Source of the DNA: Candidatus Berkelbacteria bacterium | GTDB taxonomy: Bacteria > Patescibacteriota > UBA1384 > CAILIB01 | Length of the DNA: 10,822 bases | Reading direction: 5' to 3' | Assembly (NCBI GenBank): GCA_020058355.1 | Contig: JAGVEG010000097.1 | Coordinates: forward strand, 1 to 10,822 | In this document: positions 6,179 to 10,822 of the stretch, one piece after another | Numbering within the stretch: position 1 is the stretch's first letter | How the letters are laid out: each line of letters opens with the position of its first letter | Position numbers and translations under genes: made by a program | Notes under the pieces: model-generated | What the model was told of the DNA's origin: nothing | What the model saw: the letters and a program-made list of their open reading frames with translations, nothing else | Databases searched by the model: none

Positions 6179-7723
6179 ATGCTCTCGCTGCAGTCGGGTT
6201 GGGATGTTGTACCTCGTCCAGATTCTATTGATCTGTACCGAATTGGTGACTCACATCCACTAATGCAGTTTACGAGCGTGCATACTCAGTCAATTATTAT
6301 CGAGCTACTGACCGGTACCACAAAAGAAACCCTCTTAGCGCGCTTTCCGCACCAAGAAGTTAGTACTCTTCTTGAGCGACTCGCTAATGAGGGTGTTTTG
6401 TGTGACGGAGAGGTTTCTACACATGTCCCCGTGCTACACGAGTACCAAGACCTACTGGAGCGACATGTGGTGGGACCGGGGAGGATTGTTCGTGAAGTAA
6501 AGAAGGTGGAGGCCCCGGATCACTACGGCCTTTCAGTGTATTGCGGCCTTGGATTCTCACCACGGTTAATCCAGGATCAGTCCTCTATTAACGTGGGGTG
6601 GGGAGCCGATCCCGATCCTTCACTTGCTGGGTGCAAGGCAATCATGGAAACGGTCGAGCGATATGAGCTCGCCGAGTACTCATTAGAAGGCATGTTGCAC
6701 GCACCCTGGGCTGAAGTACAGTCACTTACGCCAAGCCCTCGTCAACTCGGAACCACTGAGTCGGCACTTATTTCTGCTGGGTCGATTCACTGGAAATTGC
6801 TCACCGGTCTCACTGCTGAACAAGCTTGCCTAGCCCCGATTGACGCCCTCTATCATCCGATTGATTATACAGAACTCGGCCGCATGCCTTGTGCTCCGCT
6901 TAATATTTCTGGGGTTGCTGCGCATCAGAGCACTGATGCCGCGCTCACTAATGCGCTCCTTGAGCTCTGCGAGCACGAGGCGCTGATGTGTGCCTGGCAT
7001 TCTGGGGTGCCGTGCCCAACGATTACTCAAGAAAGTATTGATGAGCAGTCTCGCCAGCAGATCAAATTGCTTGAGCTATCTGGTTGGGAGATAGTACTGA
7101 AGGACGTCTCACAAGATCTCGTCCCTGTTGTTATGGCGATAGCACGAGGACCCATAGGTAGGCGTGCGCTTATCATTGGCTCATGCGCTGCATTTACGCT
7201 TCGCTATGCAGTGAAAAAAGCTTTGTCAGAAGTACTGCGTACTATACTTGTTGATGAGGCACTGCCTGCACCTTCATATAAAACTACACGCGAGGACGTT
7301 CAGGATGTACTCGGTCATGGATACTACTATGCGCAGCACGAGCATCTCTCTGAGGCTGATCATCTTTGGTGTGTTGCTGAGATGATTGAGGCAACCGATA
7401 TGCTAAGCGATGGATCTGGTCGCACCCTGCAGCAAGCGCAAGCTGAGTGGGGCGGGGATGAAGTGCGCTATGAAAAAGAATATCTCCTGAATATCTTCCG
7501 GCAGCGCGCCATTGCTACTTACTGGGCTGACTACACACCAAAACTAGTACTGGATACAAACGTGGCCTTACGTGTGGTGCGTGCCTTTGGTCCCGAGATG
7601 GCTCGGATGACAGTCGGATATGACACCCAGCCGGCGATGACAGAGCGGTTTAAATACCTACTAGCTCGTGCGCGTTCTGCTGGAGTAGCTCAGAAGGTTG
7701 GTCCACTGCATCCGTTTAGTTAG
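6179..7723 (+). CDS. YcaO-domain protein with N-terminal RRE/PqqD-like segment
   Basis: YcaO enzymes use ATP to activate a peptide amide, forming azoline rings, thioamides or amidines. The 514-residue product has the three expected core blocks. These are a GWGADPDPSLAGC start followed by E157, E160 and R161 (METVERY), then NISGVAAHQSTDAALTNAL with E262 and E265, then G334 to E351 (GSCAAFTLRYAVKKALSEV). The C-terminus is PLHPFS, recalling the Pro-rich end of azoline-forming TOMM cyclodehydratases. Residues 1-80 (DVVPRPDSIDLYRIGD, then IIELLTGTTKETLLARF and LLERLANEGVL) resemble a PqqD/RRE peptide-binding domain. No E1-like partner, SagB-type dehydrogenase or TfuA is present nearby. Codon use is less biased than in its neighbours, which hints at acquisition. 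The ATG at 6179 has no Shine-Dalgarno sequence. The product and substrate are unknown. Confidence 0.85.
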   Translation: MLSLQSGWDVVPRPDSIDLYRIGDSHPLMQFTSVHTQSIIIELLTGTTKETLLARFPHQEVSTLLERLANEGVLCDGEVSTHVPVLHEYQDLLERHVVGPGRIVREVKKVEAPDHYGLSVYCGLGFSPRLIQDQSSINVGWGADPDPSLAGCKAIMETVERYELAEYSLEGMLHAPWAEVQSLTPSPRQLGTTESALISAGSIHWKLLTGLTAEQACLAPIDALYHPIDYTELGRMPCAPLNISGVAAHQSTDAALTNALLELCEHEALMCAWHSGVPCPTITQESIDEQSRQQIKLLELSGWEIVLKDVSQDLVPVVMAIARGPIGRRALIIGSCAAFTLRYAVKKALSEVLRTILVDEALPAPSYKTTREDVQDVLGHGYYYAQHEHLSEADHLWCVAEMIEATDMLSDGSGRTLQQAQAEWGGDEVRYEKEYLLNIFRQRAIATYWADYTPKLVLDTNVALRVVRAFGPEMARMTVGYDTQPAMTERFKYLLARARSAGVAQKVGPLHPFS

Positions 7724-7793
7724 GCTGGTGCATACTATCGTTGTGGCGTAAAATTTATACATACCGTCAGCATGTAATCTGAAATATTTTCGG

Positions 7794-8177
7794 ATGACAA
7801 TTATGAACTCTTTAAGCAACAAGCAGAATCCTTTCACTTATCTCATACTCATTATTCCACCACTTCTCTATGAGGCTTGGTATCTTAAGAAGTCGTATGT
7901 AAGTGATTATGGCTACGGGAATTTGACCTTGCTCATCTTTTTGATCCCATTGATGCTTCTTATCCGCGGCGCGTCCCGTGTGCCGTTCTCAAGTGCAGGT
8001 TATTCAAGGTTATTAATACTCCATATTATTCTCGGTGTAATAGGTGCGAATGCATGGGTGGTTTTAATGCCAATTGCAGCCCTCTTCTTTGACGGTACTC
8101 AAATGATCCCACTGCTTTTAATGGCTGTCTTACTGTTTTTCTCAACCTCTAAGTTCTGGCAGCTGCGCTCTACATAG
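7794..8177 (+). CDS. Small four-helix membrane protein
   Basis: The 127-residue product is mostly hydrophobic, with likely membrane helices at about 13-30, 43-58, 73-99 and 103-118, separated by short charged loops (KK at 32-33, R58, R62, R72). No signal peptide or known motif is visible and I do not recognise a family. The start may be ATG 7794 or, more likely, ATG 7803, which has GGA eight bases upstream and gives 124 residues. It follows the YcaO gene by 70 bases on the same strand with no terminator in between, so the two are probably cotranscribed. A role in export of, or immunity to, a YcaO product would fit the context but is inference only. Confidence 0.7.
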   Translation: MTIMNSLSNKQNPFTYLILIIPPLLYEAWYLKKSYVSDYGYGNLTLLIFLIPLMLLIRGASRVPFSSAGYSRLLILHIILGVIGANAWVVLMPIAALFFDGTQMIPLLLMAVLLFFSTSKFWQLRST

Positions 8178-8235
8178 TACTACAGATAGTCCTGAGAAGA
8201 CAAAAACCATCTGAAAATGATTAAAGAGAAATAAA

Positions 8236-8264
8236 GTAGGAGCAAGTGGTGTACTTACTCCTAC
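8236..8264 (-). terminator. Hairpin terminator downstream of the YbaK-like gene
   Basis: GTAGGAG-c-AAGT (8236-8247) pairs with ACTT-a-CTCCTAC (8253-8264), with one C/A mismatch and the loop GGTGT. On the minus strand the stem is followed by the U-rich TTTATTTCTCTTT. It may also slow transcripts coming from the YcaO operon. A second hairpin, GTTGT..GGC / GCC..ACAAC, abuts it at 8265-8285 and has no U-run. Confidence 0.5.
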
Positions 8265-8336
8265 GTTGTAAGGCTGGCCTACAACGGACTAACTGGCTTA
8301 CTACCGCGTCTCAAAAGTTGGGTGAACAATTGCAGC

Positions 8337-8822
8337 CTATTGCGTAATCCGCTCAAATCGTGGGTCAGTGATCCGTAGATAGTTGCTGGTCAAAAGCTTG
8401 AGTGATTCATCAAGCTTGGCGGCGTTAAGGTAGATGTATTCGTGGTCCTTAAGGCTTGGATCAACAATCAGCTCAAGCCCAGCGTTAAACGCAAAGGGGA
8501 GTACGGTTCCTGCAACACTTCCGGCGAGCTCTTCGGCAATGTCTTGTGAGGCAAAGGAAATATAGGTTCCGTCAAACAGGGCCTTAATCGCGTTGAGGTC
8601 CAGTTGTGCGTTACCGGGAACTACTGCCAAGACAAACTTTTTACTCTTTTTGCCGATCTTCACCACGAGAATCATGCACTTTGCGGCGTCAGAGACATCG
8701 TGACCGCGCATTGGGCTCACGATCTCACAGCGTCCTTGGGGCTCGTGCTCAATCTTTGTGTAGTGGGCACTGTGCTGATCAACAAGATCAAGAAGCTTGG
8801 TGTACAGATCAGGTGATTCCAT
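8337..8822 (-). CDS. YbaK/ProRS-editing-domain protein (trans-editing deacylase)
   Basis: The 161-residue protein is one YbaK/INS-type domain. It has an N-terminal helix, then YTKIEHEP, the conserved lysine K48 in SDAAKCMILVVK, the VPGNAQLDL segment, and the GSVAGTVLPFAF loop (101-112) that corresponds to the GxxPP-type site. After it come ELIVDPSL and a C-terminal YIYLNAAKLDESLKL. Relatives hydrolyse mischarged aminoacyl-tRNA (Cys- or Ala-tRNA-Pro and others) in the cytosol. The exact specificity cannot be read from the sequence. The double-Pro motif is Leu-Pro here. The ATG at 8822 lacks a Shine-Dalgarno sequence. It lies downstream of tRNA-Ala but behind that gene's terminator, so it needs its own promoter, which I could not identify with confidence. 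Confidence 0.8.
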   Translation of the reverse strand: MESPDLYTKLLDLVDQHSAHYTKIEHEPQGRCEIVSPMRGHDVSDAAKCMILVVKIGKKSKKFVLAVVPGNAQLDLNAIKALFDGTYISFASQDIAEELAGSVAGTVLPFAFNAGLELIVDPSLKDHEYIYLNAAKLDESLKLLTSNYLRITDPRFERITQ

Positions 8823-8926
8823 GGTCGTGGAGTAATGTGGATATATGCTTACAGTAGATGCATATTAAGAAAAAAGTACAAAGATCAGAAAGAATATCAG
8901 TTAGAACTCTGAATATCCGCTCTAGT

Positions 8927-8960
8927 AAAACAAAAACGACCTCCGAAATCTCGAAAGTCG
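8927..8960 (-). terminator. Intrinsic terminator of the tRNA-Ala transcript
   Basis: On the minus strand CGACTTTCGA (8960-8951) pairs with TCGGAGGTCG (8946-8937) in ten pairs, two of them G-U, around the loop GATT. TTTTTGTTTT follows directly. It starts four bases after the encoded CCA end of the tRNA. Confidence 0.75.
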
Positions 8961-8964
8961 CTTG

Positions 8965-9040
8965 TGGTGGACCCAAGGAGATTCGAACTCCTGACCTCCT
9001 CCATGCCATGGAGGCGCTCTACCAGCTGAGCCATGGGCCC
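8965..9040 (-). tRNA. tRNA-Ala (anticodon GGC)
   Basis: The minus strand folds into a complete 76-base cloverleaf. It has acceptor GGGCCCA/TGGGTCC, D arm GCTC-AGCTGGTA-GAGC, anticodon stem CCTCC/GGAGG with loop ATGGCAT, variable AGGTC, and T arm AGGAG-TTCGAAT-CTCCT. It ends in A73 and an encoded CCA. The anticodon GGC reads GCC and GCU alanine codons. The G3:U70 pair, the main alanine identity element for AlaRS, is present. The gene lies 58 bases downstream of tsaD on the same strand and has its own terminator. Confidence 0.97.
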
Positions 9041-9098
9041 GAATTGTCGGTGTCTTTGGCGGGTGTCTATGAGTACCACTCACTCTGACAGGTATACG

Positions 9099-10184
9099 CT
9101 ACTGTATCTTGGCGCTCTTGCCAAGCAGGGCGTGAGCGGGGAGGACTACCTCGCTACTTCCCATTTTCGGGAAGCGGATACCGGGCTCACGCTCCAATGT
9201 TTCTAGGATAACAGGTTTCTGGCCACGCTCGATACCCCACCACGCAGCCACGCCAATCATGGCGGCGTTATCGGTGCAGAGCTGCTTCCTGAACGGAGTA
9301 ACGAGGGGAAGATGTTGTGCGCGGGCATCTTGGCGGAGACGGGCACGCAGGGCCGTGTTGGCAGCTACACCACCAGCCAAAACAATACTCTCTACCGGGT
9401 GCTGGTCGAGGGCCTTGAGTACTTTGCGGGCAATGGTTTCGTGGGCGGCATGGACAAAGCTGGCGGCAATGTCGCGGGTTTGTACGGCTGAGAGAGTACC
9501 AAGTTCCTCAACAAGATAGCGGACAGCCGTTTTAATGCCTGAGTAACTTACATCAAGATCGCCACTGCGCTCCATGGCAATGGGGAGGGGGTACTGAGAA
9601 GCATCACCCTCTTCGGCAAGACGAGCAAGTAAAACGCCGCCAGGATAGCCAAGGCCCAGGAGGCGGGCGACTTTGTCGTAGGCTTCACCAAGCGCGTCAT
9701 CGCGGGTGCACCCCAGAATCTGCACGATACCGTCTTCACTAATGTGGTCAATCTCGGTGTGCCCACCGGATACCAGTACGGCAATGGCAGGAAGAGACGG
9801 GGCAGGCAGTACGCGGCTGCCATGTGCCCAGCAGCTCGCAATATGGCCGAGCATGTGGTGCACGGCGTAGAGAGGAAGGTTGTGCTCAGCGGACAGTGTC
9901 TTGGCATAGCTAATCCCGGCTTCTAGGGCGGGCGCAAGGCCAGGACCGGCGGTGACCGCCAATACATCGATCTCAGACCAGGTGAGTCCGGCTCGCTGGA
10001 GGGCAAGCTCGGTAACACGGGAAATGCGTTCAGTGTGCAGACGACCAGCAAGAAACGGCACCACACCACCAAACTTCCTGTGGTAGCGAATCTGGCTGCT
10101 CACCACCGAGCTCAGTACTTGGCGGTCACAGGTTACCGCAACGCTGGTTTCATCACAGCTGGTATCGATGGCAAGAATGGTCAT
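9099..10184 (-). CDS. tsaD: tRNA threonylcarbamoyladenosine transferase TsaD
   Basis: TsaD moves the threonylcarbamoyl group from its AMP carrier onto A37 of tRNAs that read ANN codons, forming t6A. Visible landmarks are LAIDTSCDETSVAV at the start, FGGVVPFLAGRLH, and the metal ligands H110 and H114 (HHMLGH) and D305 (CTDNAAMIG). ATP-binding segments are VSGGHTE (138-144), GEAYDKVARLLGLGYPGG (166-183) and LAGGVAAN (269-276). At 361 residues it has full length and all expected catalytic residues. The ATG at 10184 overlaps the TGA of the upstream gene as ATGA, so translation is coupled. No TsaB partner is in the window. The stop is TAG, followed after 58 bases by tRNA-Ala. Confidence 0.96.
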   Translation of the reverse strand: MTILAIDTSCDETSVAVTCDRQVLSSVVSSQIRYHRKFGGVVPFLAGRLHTERISRVTELALQRAGLTWSEIDVLAVTAGPGLAPALEAGISYAKTLSAEHNLPLYAVHHMLGHIASCWAHGSRVLPAPSLPAIAVLVSGGHTEIDHISEDGIVQILGCTRDDALGEAYDKVARLLGLGYPGGVLLARLAEEGDASQYPLPIAMERSGDLDVSYSGIKTAVRYLVEELGTLSAVQTRDIAASFVHAAHETIARKVLKALDQHPVESIVLAGGVAANTALRARLRQDARAQHLPLVTPFRKQLCTDNAAMIGVAAWWGIERGQKPVILETLEREPGIRFPKMGSSEVVLPAHALLGKSAKIQ

Positions 10185-10822
10185 GGCTTGTGGTGGTAAC
10201 GGCGCAATTCACGGGTTTCACGGGTTGGCTCGGTAAAGAAGAGATGTTCATGCGGGATTGATCGGAGCTCTTCGAGGATGGGAGCTGGCCACTCAATAAC
10301 GAGTACTGTCCCAGGCTGGAGGGCGCGGCGTAGATCGAGCTCGTCAAGAGTGGCTTCGGTGAGGCGCCAGAGATCAGCGTGAATCAGACGAGTGTCATCT
10401 TGGTCATATTCATGCACCAGAGTATAGGTGGGTGACTGCATGTGCTCCTGAATACCAAGAGCTGCGGCCACCCCGTGAGTGAAGTGAGTTTTACCAGCAC
10501 CAAGCGGTCCTTCAAGGAGGAGGACGAGGCCAGTCTCGGTAATTTGTGCGTGGTTACGCTCAATCAACCCACGCGCATACTGCATGGTTTCTTCGGGGGA
10601 ATGACTCAGAATAACCTCATCTGCAGGAAGAGAGGGGTGGGGGCGTACTACCTGCGTATCCTTAGTGGTATCGATCACGGCGGAGGGTGGGCGCACGGGA
10701 AGTGTGCCGGCATCGAGAACCAGATCCAAAGCACGTGCAGGATAGAGTGTTTCAAGTTCACTAGGTGTGTAGATCCGTGGGTGTTGAGCAGTACCTGCTG
10801 TAGTGAGGGCAAGGGGACTCCC
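10181..10822 (-). CDS. TsaC(YrdC/Sua5)-TsaE fusion protein, 5' end outside window
   Basis: The frame is open to the right edge and shows the last 213 residues. Residues about 68-213 are TsaE, the ATPase of the t6A complex. It has Walker A GPLGAGKT (105-112), SPTYTLVHEYD, then HADLWRL and VLVIEWPAPILEEL, and ends RRYHHKP. Residues 1-62 do not belong to TsaE. They match the C-terminal part of a TsaC/YrdC/Sua5 domain, with TPSELETLYP, DLVLDAGTLPVRPPSAVIDTT and VVRP, the usual end of that domain. The first enzyme of the pathway (threonylcarbamoyl-AMP synthase) and TsaE are thus apparently one chain. The SAN motif of TsaC appears as TAG (residues 8-10). A start at TTG 10729 would give only TsaE plus a meaningless extension, so I read the gene as continuing. 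It overlaps tsaD by ATGA. Confidence 0.8.
   Translation of the reverse strand, partial: GSPLALTTAGTAQHPRIYTPSELETLYPARALDLVLDAGTLPVRPPSAVIDTTKDTQVVRPHPSLPADEVILSHSPEETMQYARGLIERNHAQITETGLVLLLEGPLGAGKTHFTHGVAAALGIQEHMQSPTYTLVHEYDQDDTRLIHADLWRLTEATLDELDLRRALQPGTVLVIEWPAPILEELRSIPHEHLFFTEPTRETRELRRYHHKP

Noticed and set aside
8927..9040. tRNA-Ala 3' end as an attachment site of an integrated element
   Set aside because: No integrase and no second copy of the tRNA 3' end were seen in the window.
8858..9088. Plus- and minus-strand ORFs crossing the tRNA
   Set aside because: The sequence folds into a perfect tRNA-Ala, so these ORFs are spurious.
10181..10729. Stand-alone TsaE starting at TTG 10729
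   Set aside because: The residues before about 68 match the end of a YrdC domain and the frame stays open to the window edge, so the TTG is internal.
1..10822. CRISPR array or insertion sequence
   Set aside because: I found no regularly spaced direct repeats, transposase motifs or terminal inverted repeats with target duplications.

Overview
The window carries housekeeping genes, mostly on the minus strand, on both sides of a small accessory island. The gene complement suggests a reduced-genome bacterium, most likely Patescibacteria (CPR). The clues are a compact 789-residue LeuRS, a TrmB-type regulator, very weak Shine-Dalgarno sequences, short intergenic gaps and a compacted t6A gene set. 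The phylum is an inference. TGA is used as a stop (threonylcarbamoyl-pathway fusion gene, 10181-10183), so nothing supports the recoded TGA of Gracilibacteria or Absconditabacteria. TAG is by far the commonest stop codon.

Left part (1-4131): the 3' end of an unrecognised gene (1-180) and a small SnoaL/NTF2-like protein (229-591) on the plus strand. They converge through two bidirectional hairpin terminators on leuS (692-3061, minus). Next come a small possible winged-helix ORF (3166-3531, plus) and an OmpR-type DNA-binding protein with a degenerate receiver domain (3400-4131, minus), whose 3' ends overlap antisense by 132 bases.

Middle part (4132-8177): a 455-base stretch without an intact gene holds two clear palindromes and what looks like a decayed small gene. 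It is followed by a nucleotidyltransferase-fold protein (4587-5150, minus) and a TrmB-family regulator (5194-5973, minus). Divergent from the regulator is a YcaO-domain protein (6179-7723, plus) with an N-terminal RRE/PqqD-like segment, then a four-helix membrane protein (7794-8177, plus). The divergent promoters share their -35 bases and surround a palindrome, so the TrmB protein probably controls both itself and the YcaO gene. A 24-codon ORF lies just upstream of ycaO, in the same frame and separated from it by one TAG. It may be a leader peptide, a RiPP precursor or a severed N-terminus. This island is the best candidate for an undescribed system.

Right part (8178-10822): a YbaK/ProRS-editing-domain protein (8337-8822), tRNA-Ala(GGC) with its own terminator, tsaD, and a reading frame that runs off the window. 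In that frame the C-terminal part of a TsaC/YrdC/Sua5 domain is fused to TsaE. It overlaps tsaD by ATGA, so most of the t6A tRNA-modification pathway sits in one minus-strand operon.
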